Assembly: GCF_000016605.1 (NCBI RefSeq)
Contig: NC_009440.1
Location: 1,625,789-1,689,788 of the forward strand
Direction: 5' to 3'
Source: Metallosphaera sedula DSM 5348
Lineage (GTDB): Archaea > Thermoproteota > Thermoprotei_A > Sulfolobales > Sulfolobaceae
DNA length: 64,000 nt
The notes under the pieces: generated by a model
Told to the model about the DNA's origin: nothing
Database searches by the model: none
Seen by the model: only the letters and a program-made list of their open reading frames with translations
Shown: positions 11,465 to 20,749 of the stretch, in pieces
How positions within the stretch are numbered: position 1 is the stretch's first letter
Layout: each line of letters begins with the position of its first letter
Translations under genes and position numbers: made by a program

Positions 11465-12649
11465 ATGCGTTGTATTGAATGTGGGTTCCAAAGCGAATTG
11501 GACCAAAAAATGATCACTTGCCCAAGATGTGGGGGAATACTCGAGATATCAGTAAAGTTACCCCCTACATTCTCGTTCTCCAAGTTAAGAGGTAGAGGGG
11601 TCTGGAGATACTCCCCTGCTATAGCTGGAAATTACAAGAAGATTGTGAGTATAAGTGAAGGCGGAACACCCCTAATCAGATCAAGGGAGAACAGTGAGGT
11701 GTATTATAAGTTTGAGGGCGCAAACCCTACTGGTAGCTTCAAGGATAGGGGAATGACAGTTGCCATCAGCTCTGCAGTAAGCGAGGGATACAAGATTGTG
11801 GTTGCAGCGTCCACGGGAAACACTGCAGCCTCAGCCGCAGCTTACTCGGCGAGGGCTGGACTCAAGATTTACCTAGTTCTACCTAAGGACAAAGTTGCCA
11901 TAGGTAAGTTGGCCCAATCTATCCTATATGGTGCCACGATCCTAGAGGTCGAGGGGAGTTTCGACGTCGGTATGAAGGCTGTGATGAGACTGTATAAGGA
12001 CGTGGGAATAGTTTATCCGCTGAACTCATTCAATCCCTGGAGACTTGAGGGCCAGAAGACTATTGCGTATGAGATTACGGAGGAGATAGGTGTTCCCGAT
12101 TACGTGTTCGTACCAGTTGGGAATGCTGGGAATATTTATGCAATTTGGAAGGGCTTTACAGAATTAAGGGATGCCGGAGTAATTGACAGGGTACCAAGAA
12201 TGGTTGGAGTACAAGCTGAAGGGGCTTCGCCAATTGCCAAGGCAATTCTAAACAACCAGGACACGCCCCAGTTTGTGGAGAACCCAGAAACCGTGGCAAC
12301 AGCAATCAGGATAGGGAAACCAGTAAATTGGAAGAAGGCCATGAAGGCCATCAAGGAATCGCAGGGAACTGCAATCTACGTCAGCGATAACGAGATAATG
12401 GAGGCACAGAGGGAACTGGCCAGGAAGGAGGGAATAGGGGCTGAACCGGCGTCGGTGGCCTCCTTTGCTGGATATAAGAAGGCCTTGGAACACGGACTTG
12501 TGGATAGGACAAGCAAGACCGTCATGATACTAACTGGACATGCATTAAAGGACCCCGACTCCATGATAAAATCTTCAGCTCGACGTATAATTGTAAATCC
12601 TGATCATTTAGAAAATATAATTCTAGGTGATCTGAATGTTAGTGGTTAA
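11465..12649 (+). CDS. thrC: Threonine synthase
   Basis: ThrC converts O-phosphohomoserine to threonine with PLP. The 394-residue protein begins with a zinc ribbon (C3, C6, C19, C22), continues with the PLP-lysine motif SFKDRG (K93), and has a serine/threonine-rich phosphate loop further on. It is the first gene of a tight plus-strand operon: lysC overlaps its end by 14 bp. A short purine stretch (tagaggg) lies just ahead of the ATG. Confidence 0.92.
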   Translation: MRCIECGFQSELDQKMITCPRCGGILEISVKLPPTFSFSKLRGRGVWRYSPAIAGNYKKIVSISEGGTPLIRSRENSEVYYKFEGANPTGSFKDRGMTVAISSAVSEGYKIVVAASTGNTAASAAAYSARAGLKIYLVLPKDKVAIGKLAQSILYGATILEVEGSFDVGMKAVMRLYKDVGIVYPLNSFNPWRLEGQKTIAYEITEEIGVPDYVFVPVGNAGNIYAIWKGFTELRDAGVIDRVPRMVGVQAEGASPIAKAILNNQDTPQFVENPETVATAIRIGKPVNWKKAMKAIKESQGTAIYVSDNEIMEAQRELARKEGIGAEPASVASFAGYKKALEHGLVDRTSKTVMILTGHALKDPDSMIKSSARRIIVNPDHLENIILGDLNVSG

Positions 12650-13967
12650 GATTGGCGGATCAATTCAGAAGGATGAAAGGGACTTCGAACTCATAGCCAA
12701 CAGGATAAGCCAATACTCATCGAGGGATAGGACCATTGTGGTAACCTCGGCCCTCAAGGGAGTGACCAACAGCTTGATTGAAGCCACGGAGAATAGGGAT
12801 AAGGCGGTGGAAATAGTTAGCGAGATATATGATAGACACGTCAAGCTCTTGTCCAAGATTGTGGACGGACCTGAATTTGACAATGCGTTCAAGTCCATAT
12901 CGAAGCTGGCGGACGAGCTATTCAGGATAGCTTGGTCCATCAAGGTGCTCGATGAGATATCGGCGAGAGTGAGGGATTACATCCTCTCCTTTGGTGAAAG
13001 GATGGCTAGCGTAACCTTAGGGGCCATGTTAAGAAGCAGGAAAATGGACGCTCAATCCTACCCAGAACCATTACTTGTAACGGATGACTCGTTCGGAGAG
13101 GCCAACGTTATAGAAGATCTCTCCGCCATGGAGGCAAGGAAGGTCCTAGATATTCCATCTAAGATTGTTGTGGTTCCAGGTTTCATAGGCAAGACCCCAA
13201 CGGAGAGATACACTACTGTTGGGAGGGGAGGAAGCGACTATACTGCTACTCTTCTCGGTAAGTTACTAGGATTTCCAGAGGTTAGGCTAGTAACCGAGGT
13301 TCCAGGTATCATGACTGCAGATCCTAGGAAGTTCCCCGGGGCCAAGACCATATCTAGGCTCTCCCTAGAGGAGGCCATGGAGCTGGCGCAAATGGGTGCC
13401 AAGAGGCTCCATCCAAGAACTTTCGAGCCCATGTTCGATAGGGATATAAGGGTTTACATAGAGGGGCTCTACGACGAGGGTTATACCCTGGTCCAGGGAA
13501 CGTGCGACTCGTCAGATAAATTGAAGGGAATAGCGGTTCTCGACGACTTAAAGCTAATCTCCGTGGAGAGCACTAACATTGTGGGGAAGATAGGTTCGGC
13601 AGCTAGGGTAATGGAAAAGGCTAGAGAGGCGGGAGTTAACATCATTTCGTTATCTCAGCCAGCCTCAGAGACCACCATTCACATCGTGGTTGACTCCAAG
13701 AACGCAGAAAGGCTATCCTCTCGGCTACAGGAGCTAAGGGATGTGGATAGCATTAACGTCCAAGACGCGAGTGCAGTAAGCGTTGTGGGATGTGGGCTAA
13801 GGAACAAGGAGCTATTCAGGGAAGTGTTGAGGGAGGCTTCGTCCTTTGAGGTGGCGTCCATATCCAGGGGACTTAGGAATGTGAGCGCTACATTTGTGGT
13901 GAAAAAAGATGAAGGTTTTAATCTTGCTAAAGACTTACATGAGGTTGTTGTAAAATGGATAAACTGA
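12636..13967 (+). CDS. lysC: Aspartate kinase
   Basis: The enzyme phosphorylates aspartate, opening the route to threonine, methionine and lysine. The 443-residue protein has the kinase N-terminus VVKIGGSIQ, the active-site region [13 protein letters not shown] and two C-terminal ACT domains, which suggest allosteric control by an end product such as threonine. It overlaps thrC by 14 bp and asd by 13 bp. The companion homoserine dehydrogenase is not in this window. Confidence 0.93.
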   Translation: MLVVKIGGSIQKDERDFELIANRISQYSSRDRTIVVTSALKGVTNSLIEATENRDKAVEIVSEIYDRHVKLLSKIVDGPEFDNAFKSISKLADELFRIAWSIKVLDEISARVRDYILSFGERMASVTLGAMLRSRKMDAQSYPEPLLVTDDSFGEANVIEDLSAMEARKVLDIPSKIVVVPGFIGKTPTERYTTVGRGGSDYTATLLGKLLGFPEVRLVTEVPGIMTADPRKFPGAKTISRLSLEEAMELAQMGAKRLHPRTFEPMFDRDIRVYIEGLYDEGYTLVQGTCDSSDKLKGIAVLDDLKLISVESTNIVGKIGSAARVMEKAREAGVNIISLSQPASETTIHIVVDSKNAERLSSRLQELRDVDSINVQDASAVSVVGCGLRNKELFREVLREASSFEVASISRGLRNVSATFVVKKDEGFNLAKDLHEVVVKWIN

Positions 13968-15001
13968 AGGTATCTCTTCTGGGAGCCACGGGGATGGTAG
14001 GGCAAAAGATGGTTAGGTTGCTCTCCTCTCATCCCTACATAGAACTCACCAAGGTTAGCGCTTCCCCGGGCAAGATAGGGAAAAGATACATTGAGGCAGT
14101 GAAGTGGGTTGAGGGTGGAGAGGTACCAGAGCAGGCTAGGGACCTCAAGATAGTGTCTACCGAGCCAGAGGATCACAAAGACGTAGACGTTGTCCTTTCG
14201 GCCTTACCCAATGAGCTAGCTGAGGGGATAGAGCTCAAACTTGTTAGGGAAGGGATAACCGTGGTGTCGAATGCAAGTCCATTCAGAATGGACCCAGAGG
14301 TTCCACTAATAAATCCCGAGGTAAACTGGGATCATCTGAAGCTTCTCGAAACCCAAAGACAGAAGAGGGGTTGGAAGGGCCTTCTTGTAAAGAACCCCAA
14401 TTGTACTGCTGCCATAATGAGCATGCCGATCAAACCCCTTCTTAAGTACCGCTTAAATCACATGATCATAACCACCCTCCAGGCGGTAAGCGGTGCAGGA
14501 TATAACGGTCTTTCCTTCATGTCAATCACAAACAACGTTATACCCTTCATAAAGGGGGAGGAGGAAAAGATCCCTAAGGAATCCGGGAAGATGCTTGGGA
14601 CACTAGTAAACGACTCGATCCGCCACGTGGAGCTCAAAGCATTGGTAACCTCCACGAGGGTTCCGGTCAAGGTGGGACATATGGGGGTAATGTACCTGTT
14701 CTTTGACTCCCCGGTTAATGCTGAGGAGGTTAAGAGGGATCTTTCCTCTTTCAAATCCTTACCCCAAGAGAGGAACTTACCCACTGCTCCCAAGACCCCA
14801 ATCAGGGTACTAGAGGGGGAGGATAGGCCTCAACCTGAGATAGACGTTAGTGCTGAGAGGGGAATGGCCATTAGCGTGGGGAGAGTAAAGAACGAAAATG
14901 GGGCTCTCAGGATGGTTGTACTAGGGGATAACTTGGTTAGGGGCGCAGCAGGGATAACCATTCTCACTTTGGAGGTTATGAAAGAGCTGGGCTACGTATG
15001 A
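13955..15001 (+). CDS. asd: Aspartate-semialdehyde dehydrogenase
   Basis: Asd reduces aspartyl phosphate, the product of LysC, to aspartate semialdehyde with NADPH. The 348-residue protein has the NADP fold start [13 protein letters not shown] and the nucleophile motif NPNCTAA (C150). It resembles the archaeal/fungal-type enzyme rather than the enterobacterial one. The stop overlaps the next start as ATGA, so the PHP gene is probably coupled to it. Confidence 0.94.
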   Translation: MDKLKVSLLGATGMVGQKMVRLLSSHPYIELTKVSASPGKIGKRYIEAVKWVEGGEVPEQARDLKIVSTEPEDHKDVDVVLSALPNELAEGIELKLVREGITVVSNASPFRMDPEVPLINPEVNWDHLKLLETQRQKRGWKGLLVKNPNCTAAIMSMPIKPLLKYRLNHMIITTLQAVSGAGYNGLSFMSITNNVIPFIKGEEEKIPKESGKMLGTLVNDSIRHVELKALVTSTRVPVKVGHMGVMYLFFDSPVNAEEVKRDLSSFKSLPQERNLPTAPKTPIRVLEGEDRPQPEIDVSAERGMAISVGRVKNENGALRMVVLGDNLVRGAAGITILTLEVMKELGYV

Positions 15002-15660
15002 GAGTGGATTTTCACGTTCACTCATTTTTTAGCGATGGAAAGCATGAGCCTGAAACCTTAGTTAAGTACGCTAAGAAACTGAACCTGGTTATTGCCCTAA
15101 CAGATCACGATACCTCCAGGGGTATTGCCCGCGTTGAGGGAGAGGTTATACCTGGACAGGAAGTTACGACGCAATTTGGACATGTAGTGGTCCTTTGTAA
15201 CTTCCCTCCAAATCCTCCGAAAGACCTCTCCCTTCTTGTGGACTATTCGCGCGATAACTCGTGCATAGTTTTCCCTTCGCATCCCTTCGATATTTTCAGG
15301 GATGGGATAGGGGAGCAGGTGTATAAATTCAAGTTTAATGCTATTGAGATATATAATTCGAAGGCCCCGCGAGGAGCAAATGCAAAGGCAGACAGTGTCG
15401 CTAGAACGCTCTCCTTACCTGGGCTTGCCAACAGTGACGCTCACGTGAAGGAGTCGTTGGGCTCCGCGTACAATGAGGTAGCTCTAGAGGAGTTTAACGT
15501 GGACGAAATACTTGAGAAGTTGAGAAAGGGGGAAATATCACCTGTGCCTGTGGGGCTCACAGTAACCGCTAAATTGAAGATAGCCCAATGGTATATAGAG
15601 AGGAAACTGGGACTTGAGAAAGATTCCCGCAGAACTATGCGTGAGGTGCAAGGGAACTAA
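14998..15660 (+). CDS. PHP-domain metal-dependent phosphoesterase
   Basis: The 220-residue protein has the PHP metal-site motifs in order: [11 protein letters not shown] (residues 3-13), [10 protein letters not shown], and [12 protein letters not shown] near the C-terminus. PHP proteins hydrolyse phosphoesters, as nucleotide phosphatases, histidinol phosphatases or polymerase-associated proofreading enzymes. The substrate cannot be assigned. It is translationally coupled to asd (4 bp overlap) and overlaps the NreA DNA-repair gene by 47 bp. It could therefore act on nucleotides or DNA ends rather than in amino-acid synthesis, but that is inference. Confidence 0.85.
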   Translation: MRVDFHVHSFFSDGKHEPETLVKYAKKLNLVIALTDHDTSRGIARVEGEVIPGQEVTTQFGHVVVLCNFPPNPPKDLSLLVDYSRDNSCIVFPSHPFDIFRDGIGEQVYKFKFNAIEIYNSKAPRGANAKADSVARTLSLPGLANSDAHVKESLGSAYNEVALEEFNVDEILEKLRKGEISPVPVGLTVTAKLKIAQWYIERKLGLEKDSRRTMREVQGN

Positions 15661-16840
15661 GTTCTTGTGTGGCCTCTCCTCGTGCCCCATCACCGAGAGA
15701 TTTAGGGCAGTAGTTAATGCCACGTCAAGGATATCCCTGGATAAGGGTGTTGTAGACGGATCCACGCCTCCAAGCGCAGTAGTTGGAGAGAAGGGTTATC
15801 CAAGGGTATCTCTCAGTTTCAACCTTGCCCCTGGTGTAGTGGGCGATCAGGCCAGGGTTTACGAAGATCCCGTGAACTGGTGGGGTAAGGCGACCATATA
15901 TGATATTATAAATTACCGCTCTTCTCTCATTTCTAATTTCTCCTCTATTCAGGTAACGGATGTGTGGAAATTGTATGAAAGGGAGCTTTCCCTGGCCGTG
16001 GTGTCAGAGAGGCCTGTTCAATCCGAGAGCAAGATCTCTGGTAAGCTTGAGGCCAAGCTGAGATTTGACGGTTACGTGTTACCTCGAGGACCCTCGGTTA
16101 AGGCTGAGGAGATCAGGGTGGTGGAGAACCCTAAAGTCCCTAGGATGCTTGAGAAACTGATACAAGACGACGTGAAGGCTACAGAAGGAGTAGTTTCACT
16201 TTACGAAAGCGGGCAGGATATATACAGGATTATTGATGCCCTATCACTGGGATTGTTGGGCACCAGAAAGGGGAGGAAGCTAGTCCCCACTAGATGGGCA
16301 ATTACGGCTGTGGATTCAATCGTGGGGAAGGAACTTTATGATCGTGTCGTGTCCCTCCCTGCAATAAACGAGGTGTTAGTGTTCTATCAAGGATACCTCG
16401 GAAATCACTTTCACGTGATCCTTTACCCATCCTCCTACTCAATCTCATGGGTAGAGATCTGGCATCAGATGGCCCTCTGGTCCAACGAGCTCGTGATAAC
16501 TGACCTTCAAGAAGACTACTGGGGAAACTATGACACCCTCGACGGGGGATATATGGCAGCCAGAACATCGGTGCTCGAGTATCTTAACTCGATCTCAAGG
16601 TCTGCGGGAGTTGTCATTGTTAGGGAGATCACAAAGGATTACTTTGCCCCATTGGGAAACTGGCACATCAGGGAGACTGTGAAAAGGGCTTTTCAGAACA
16701 GGATAGCTAAAACATCTAGCTTGGGCGAAGCCTTAGACCTTGTTCAGTCCAGGCTCAAGGAAAAAAGGGTAAACCTTAGGGAGATTAGAACCATTAGGAA
16801 GATCCTCTCGCAGAGAAAGATAGATGAGTTCTTTCAATAA
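15614..16840 (+). CDS. nreA: NreA-type archaeal DNA repair protein with PCNA-binding tail
   Basis: The 408-residue protein starts with a four-cysteine zinc motif (C9, C12, C19, C24) and ends with QRKIDEFF (residues 400-407), a canonical PIP box for docking on the sliding clamp PCNA. This combination identifies the archaeal Nre family, linked in haloarchaea to repair of alkylation or crosslink damage. The TTG at 15614 is chosen because it keeps the whole zinc motif. A GTG at 15638 would remove the first cysteine. The gene overlaps the PHP gene by 47 bp and meets argF tail-to-tail with a 7 bp overlap. Confidence 0.85.
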   Translation: MRKIPAELCVRCKGTKFLCGLSSCPITERFRAVVNATSRISLDKGVVDGSTPPSAVVGEKGYPRVSLSFNLAPGVVGDQARVYEDPVNWWGKATIYDIINYRSSLISNFSSIQVTDVWKLYERELSLAVVSERPVQSESKISGKLEAKLRFDGYVLPRGPSVKAEEIRVVENPKVPRMLEKLIQDDVKATEGVVSLYESGQDIYRIIDALSLGLLGTRKGRKLVPTRWAITAVDSIVGKELYDRVVSLPAINEVLVFYQGYLGNHFHVILYPSSYSISWVEIWHQMALWSNELVITDLQEDYWGNYDTLDGGYMAARTSVLEYLNSISRSAGVVIVREITKDYFAPLGNWHIRETVKRAFQNRIAKTSSLGEALDLVQSRLKEKRVNLREIRTIRKILSQRKIDEFFQ

Positions 16841-17760
16841 ATAAGGGAAAACGCGGACATTGCTGTATATAACCTGTTCTCAGCCTGATCCCAAACTTTG
16901 CTCTTTTTCCCGTCAATGACGCTTTGCTCCACCTCCTCTCCTCTCACTGCGGGGAGGCAATGAAGGAAAATGGAGTCTGAGGAGGTGTATCTCATGAGGT
17001 CCTCAGTAACCCTATACCTGGAGAGGATCTCCTTTCTCCTCTGCGCCTCGGCCTCCTGACCCATGCTTACCCACACGTCAGTGTAGACCACTGATACTCC
17101 CTTCACTGCGTCGTAAGGATCCTCGTAGAACTCAATGATAGCTTGACTGGCCTCGGCCTCCTCCTCTATTCTCTTCCATATCTCAGGCCTTGGTCTCATC
17201 TCCTTCGGGGAGGCAACCCTGAGCTCTAGCCCGAACTTGGCCACAAAGGCCATCAGGCTAACAAGAACGTTATCTCCGCCATCACCTACGAAGGCTATGG
17301 GCTTGTCAAGTGTCCCGAATATCTCCTTTATGGTCATGAAGTCGGTAATTGCCTGAAGAGGATGTGACAGGTCACTTAGCAGGTTTACCGTGGGCCTTCC
17401 TGAGTACTCCGCGAGTTTCTGAAGGGTATCATGTTTCAGGACTCTCGCACCTATTCCGTGAACCATTCTTCCCAGTATTCTTGCAGTATCCTCTATGGGC
17501 TCTCCCCTGGAAAGCTGAACATCGTTCTTACTCAGGACTATTGCCGTTCCACCCATCATCGAGATGGCTAACTCTGAGCTAATCCTGGTCCTGGTGCTGG
17601 GTTTCTCGAAGTAGAGTGCGATTCTCTTTCCCTCTAACGCCTTTGGGACGGAGTTAGTCATCACCTTCTCCTTCATGGAGAAGGAGACGTCAAGTAACCT
17701 CTGCAGATCGTATCTATCAAGATCTAGCAGGCACAGAAGATTATTCCCTTTTAGCATCAT
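16834..17760 (-). CDS. argF: Ornithine carbamoyltransferase
   Basis: ArgF condenses ornithine with carbamoyl phosphate to citrulline in arginine synthesis. The 308-residue protein has the carbamoyl-phosphate motif STRTR (residues 55-59), HPLQAITD, and the ornithine-side HCLP loop near the C-terminus. Two adjacent ATGs (17760, 17757) can serve as the start. A TATA box at 17781-17787 favours a leaderless mRNA from one of them. The promoter is interlocked with that of the divergent winged-helix gene. Confidence 0.94.
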   Translation of the reverse strand: MMLKGNNLLCLLDLDRYDLQRLLDVSFSMKEKVMTNSVPKALEGKRIALYFEKPSTRTRISSELAISMMGGTAIVLSKNDVQLSRGEPIEDTARILGRMVHGIGARVLKHDTLQKLAEYSGRPTVNLLSDLSHPLQAITDFMTIKEIFGTLDKPIAFVGDGGDNVLVSLMAFVAKFGLELRVASPKEMRPRPEIWKRIEEEAEASQAIIEFYEDPYDAVKGVSVVYTDVWVSMGQEAEAQRRKEILSRYRVTEDLMRYTSSDSIFLHCLPAVRGEEVEQSVIDGKKSKVWDQAENRLYTAMSAFSLIY

Positions 17761-17767
17761 TTAAAAG
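17760..17767 (+). promoter_or_regulatory. TATA box for the gene starting at 17790, overlapping the argF start
   Basis: TTTAAAAG is centred about 26.5 bp before the ATG at 17790, predicting a leaderless transcript. It lies directly on the start region of the divergent argF gene. Confidence 0.6.
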
Positions 17768-17780
17768 TCAAGGACGGCAA

Positions 17781-17787
17781 TTATAAA
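17781..17787 (-). promoter_or_regulatory. TATA box for argF
   Basis: TTATAAA is centred near 17784, 24-27 bp before the two possible argF ATGs. It lies only a few bases ahead of the divergent gene's start codon. Confidence 0.55.
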
Positions 17788-17789
17788 GT

Positions 17790-18413
17790 ATGAGTGGTAT
17801 CTCCGCCCTCCAAGAGGCCACCAAACCCAGGCAGGGAAATAGGCCCAGCTACGATGAGGCTTACGTTATGTGGGCTTTGAACCTGATCCATGACGAACCG
17901 CCAATGGGTAGGTTAACCCTCATGAAGAAGCTTGGGTTGAGCGAGGCCTCGGTGAAAACCATGTTGAAGAGATTGAGGGAGATGGGCCTGATAACTGTTG
18001 ATAGGATCGGGGGAACTGAATTAACGGAGGGTGGGAAGAAACTGGTGGAGGGATGGAGATCGATGGTAAGAATATCTGAGGTCTACATTAACTCGCTTAA
18101 CTGGAAGGCCATCCAACTGGTGATTCTAGGTGGGAAAAACCTAGTGGAGAGGGAGGGGGTAATCCAGTTGAGAGATCTCATCATCAGAACTGGCGCTGAG
18201 GCTACCCTGATCACTATTAAGGAGAACCAGGGAATAGAGATTCCACCAAAGACTGAGGACTTCTCCATGAAATCCCTTTTACAGGAGGTAGCCCTTCTTT
18301 CCTCCTCATTACCTGTGGGCAGTCTCATCATTTACCTTATCCCACAGGACATTCATTTGGCATATAAGGTGGGAATTTCTCTCCTAGAACATGAGAGTAG
18401 GATTTCTGGTTAA
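17790..18413 (+). CDS. Winged-helix transcriptional regulator-like protein (DUF4443-type)
   Basis: The 207-residue protein has an N-terminal winged helix (residues about 25-85; MKKLGLSEASVKTMLKRL is the recognition-helix region) and a C-terminal alpha/beta domain that could bind a ligand. It looks like an archaeal DUF4443 member, for which I know no function. It is leaderless, divergent from argF with a shared core-promoter region, and overlaps the ATP-NAD kinase gene by 23 bp. Local control of argF is possible but unproven. Confidence 0.75.
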   Translation: MSGISALQEATKPRQGNRPSYDEAYVMWALNLIHDEPPMGRLTLMKKLGLSEASVKTMLKRLREMGLITVDRIGGTELTEGGKKLVEGWRSMVRISEVYINSLNWKAIQLVILGGKNLVEREGVIQLRDLIIRTGAEATLITIKENQGIEIPPKTEDFSMKSLLQEVALLSSSLPVGSLIIYLIPQDIHLAYKVGISLLEHESRISG

Positions 18414-19446
18414 TCCATACGCCGGCTCAGGCGGTAGGATAGGCCTCAAGGGAAGCGATGGAATTAGGCTACTGAATCCCGAAATCCCAGGTAGGGTTTA
18501 CAGGTTCCTGTCCAGAGCCCCTGACGTCGAGTACCTGGTCCCAAGGGGGAAAATGGGAGAGGAATACGTGAAGCTCAGGAAAAGATACACTCTTCTCAAC
18601 TCCGGCAGAGACGATTCAACCAGGCAAGACACGTTGATTGCCGTAGAGGAGATGAAAGAGAAAGGGGTAGACATAATAACTTTCGTCGGCGGAGACGGTA
18701 CTGCCAGGGACGTAGCTGAGGTTGCTGGGAGTTTACCAATCCTTGGCGTTCCCGCTGGGGTCAAGATGCATAGCGGAGTGTTTGCCACAACTCCCGAGAG
18801 TGCTGGAACCCTCCTAACCCTATTCGTTCAAGGAAAGGCTAGGGTTGTGAAGGCTGAGGTTTTGGACCTGGACGAAGAGGAATATAGGAAAGGTAGATAT
18901 GTGGTTAAACTGTTTCATGTGGCTAACACTATTTCATTTGCAAATTTACTTACTCCAAGTAAGGAAGAATACAACTATTCAGACGAAATAGACTCGATTG
19001 CCTATTTTTTTCTAGAAAAAATAATGAAAGACGACGTCACCTACATCATGGGGCCAGGAGCCACGGTCAAAAGAATAGAACAGATTCTAGGGCTTTCACC
19101 AAACTTTCTGTCTATTGATATCATCAAGGGAAAGAAAGTGGTAAAATACAACGCAAATTATGAGGATTTGAAGTCATTAACCGGGGAGTTAAAGCTGGTC
19201 CTAACGCCTATCGGAGGACAAGGTTTCGTTATAGGTAGGGGTAACCAGGAGCTGGGGCCAGAGGTGTTGAGGAGGGTAGGGAGAGAGGATCTGATTCTTG
19301 TCTCCTCTAGGGCAAAGGTGAACAAGTTAGACTGTCTCAGATTTGACACAGGGGAGCCATCTCTAGACCTCAAGTTCAGCGGAGTGTACAGGGTAATTGT
19401 GGGATACGATGAGTATGTGGCCATATCCACGTGCAGTATCACTTAG
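18391..19446 (+). CDS. ATP-NAD kinase family protein (COG3199)
   Basis: The 351-residue protein has the nucleotide-kinase start GFLVNPYAGSGGRIG and the hallmark GGDGTARD (residues 100-107) shared by NAD kinases and diacylglycerol kinases. Members of this longer archaeal/proteobacterial group are annotated as ATP-NAD kinases, so NADP production is likely but the acceptor is not proven. It overlaps the upstream winged-helix gene by 23 bp. Downstream, 75 bp separate it from the WhiP-like gene. Confidence 0.82.
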   Translation: MRVGFLVNPYAGSGGRIGLKGSDGIRLLNPEIPGRVYRFLSRAPDVEYLVPRGKMGEEYVKLRKRYTLLNSGRDDSTRQDTLIAVEEMKEKGVDIITFVGGDGTARDVAEVAGSLPILGVPAGVKMHSGVFATTPESAGTLLTLFVQGKARVVKAEVLDLDEEEYRKGRYVVKLFHVANTISFANLLTPSKEEYNYSDEIDSIAYFFLEKIMKDDVTYIMGPGATVKRIEQILGLSPNFLSIDIIKGKKVVKYNANYEDLKSLTGELKLVLTPIGGQGFVIGRGNQELGPEVLRRVGREDLILVSSRAKVNKLDCLRFDTGEPSLDLKFSGVYRVIVGYDEYVAISTCSIT

Positions 19447-19461
19447 ACAAAAAAGCCATGG

Positions 19462-19477
19462 TATTCCCTAGGGGATA
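19462..19477. repeat. Imperfect 16-bp palindrome upstream of the WhiP-like gene
   Basis: TATTCCCTAGGGGATA is self-complementary except for one mismatched pair, with a perfect CCCTAGGG core. It lies between the preceding stop codon and the predicted TATA box at 19491. It could be an operator or initiator-binding site. Confidence 0.5.
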
Positions 19478-19490
19478 ATTTGGCTATCCA

Positions 19491-19497
19491 TTAAAAG
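19491..19497 (+). promoter_or_regulatory. TATA box of the WhiP-like gene
   Basis: TTAAAAG is centred about 27 bp before the GTG at 19522, which indicates a leaderless transcript and supports that GTG as the start. Confidence 0.6.
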
Positions 19498-19521
19498 CAA
19501 ACTCGCACATACTTTACTGCA

Positions 19522-20238
19522 GTGTCCGATAGGGAGCGTAGCGTGGAGGATATTCAGGTCTCGCGGGAGGCCGGAGGATCTCCCAGATCTAAGCTTATGG
19601 AGGCTATCCTAGTTTTGCTCCACGCTAGGCCCCTGAGGACCTCGGAGATCTCCTCAAACCTAGGGTACGAGACCAAGTACGTGAGCAGTTACTTGAGCTA
19701 CTGGAAGAAGAAAGGCCTCATATACCTTGAGGGTGGAAGATGGTACCTTACCCCTCAAGGAGAGTCCCTCGCAACTGCTATCATTGAATCGTACTCCAAC
19801 TCCAGGTTCAAGGAAATGCTCGTCATAGCTAAACAAATGCTTGGTGAACAGGTTAAGGAGACAATAAACAACAAAGGTAAACAAAGTTCGGAAAAACAGG
19901 AGAAGGAAGTCTTGTCGTTTATTGACTCCAAAACCAGATCTAGAGACAATAAATCACAAAACAAGGATCCGACGGTTTGTCTATCGGATATTTCAGAAAA
20001 ATTAGATAAAGAAGAGAGAGATATTCTGATGTTCCTTCTAGAGAGATATAAACAATGGGGTTCCACATATATATACATCGATCAATTGCAGGAGGAGTAC
20101 AAGGCGGATTCGGCATGGCTGTTCAAGGTCTTGAGGGGCCTCCAGACCAAGAAGATCCTTTACCTGTATAATGACCCTAAGCTAGGGTTTAGAATAGGCT
20201 TCTCTCAAAACGTTAAAAGGAAACTCGAAAACTGCTAA
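19522..20238 (+). CDS. whiP: Double winged-helix protein, probable WhiP (oriC3 initiator)
   Basis: The 238-residue protein has one winged helix at about residues 23-85 ([20 protein letters not shown] is the DNA-reading part), a charged low-complexity linker at about 110-155, and a second winged helix at about 160-235. WhiP, the Cdt1-like winged-helix initiator protein, has tandem winged helices and is encoded beside the third replication origin in Sulfolobus. From memory, Sulfolobus WhiP lies between the CdvB2 and thermosome genes, which is the position here. Naming therefore rests on architecture plus gene order, not on a search. The start is a leaderless GTG. Confidence 0.65.
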   Translation: MSDRERSVEDIQVSREAGGSPRSKLMEAILVLLHARPLRTSEISSNLGYETKYVSSYLSYWKKKGLIYLEGGRWYLTPQGESLATAIIESYSNSRFKEMLVIAKQMLGEQVKETINNKGKQSSEKQEKEVLSFIDSKTRSRDNKSQNKDPTVCLSDISEKLDKEERDILMFLLERYKQWGSTYIYIDQLQEEYKADSAWLFKVLRGLQTKKILYLYNDPKLGFRIGFSQNVKRKLENC

Positions 20239-20392
20239 TATTTACTTCTACCAGCTGTGAAGTTTTGTTGACTTCTAAGCTGTTTTACTAACTATTATAC
20301 AAACATGATATGATTGCTCTGACAAGAAAATATGAAAAGAGTAGTAGTAATCTATATAACTGGTCCAGTTGAAGAGATGGTAATGTAAAGAG
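20239..20392. other. Candidate replication origin (oriC3-like) next to the WhiP-like gene
   Basis: This A+T-rich gap follows the WhiP-like gene. It holds two direct repeats, ACTTCTA-CC-AGCTGT (20244-20258) and ACTTCTA-AGCTGT (20271-20283). A long A+T stretch follows (20284-20360). Next is TCCAGTTGAA (20364-20373), one base away from the TCCAGTGGAA core of crenarchaeal Orc1/Cdc6 (mini-ORB) sites. It also contains the TATA box of the next gene (20353-20359). Together these fit a compact origin, but no experimental or search support is available here. Confidence 0.45.
20244..20283 (+). repeat. Direct repeat pair ACTTCTA(CC)AGCTGT
   Basis: The two copies are at 20244-20258 and 20271-20283. They differ only by a CC insertion and start 27 bp apart. 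They are candidates for initiator-binding sites. Confidence 0.55.
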
Positions 20393-20401
20393 GTGTTTCC
20401 G

Positions 20402-20728
20402 TTGTCGTCAAATAAATCGATAAAAATGTCTGAAGACGAGATCAATAAGGCTTTAGCGAAGGCGGAAAAGGAGGCGGAGAAGAAGGATCATAAGAAGATC
20501 TGGGTCGAGAAGATAATGAAGAGCGCAAAGGCCTACTATAAGGTTTGTCCCTATTACGATAAGAAAACTTCAAAATGTTTCCTTTCACTTTCAAACAAAT
20601 GTAATAGAGATGGAAAATACGAGAATTGTCCAGTATTTCTGGAGTTTCTGGATAATAAATACCAAGAGTTCACTTCCAAGAAGAAAATTTTGCCATTGGA
20701 CTTTCTGGATTTGGCTCAATCGGTTTAA
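20402..20728 (+). CDS. Hypothetical protein with a four-cysteine motif
   Basis: This protein of about 108 residues has a charged helical N-terminus (ALAKAEKEAEKKDHKK) and a C-terminal motif CPYY..C..C..C that could hold zinc or an iron-sulfur cluster. The TTG at 20402 follows AGAGGTG at suitable spacing. A GTG at 20393 and an ATG at 20426 are alternatives. A TATA box at 20353-20359 puts its promoter inside the candidate origin. I do not recognise the family. Confidence 0.65.
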   Translation: MSSNKSIKMSEDEINKALAKAEKEAEKKDHKKIWVEKIMKSAKAYYKVCPYYDKKTSKCFLSLSNKCNRDGKYENCPVFLEFLDNKYQEFTSKKKILPLDFLDLAQSV

Positions 20729-20749
20729 GGAAGAGGCGTGTAATTAAAA

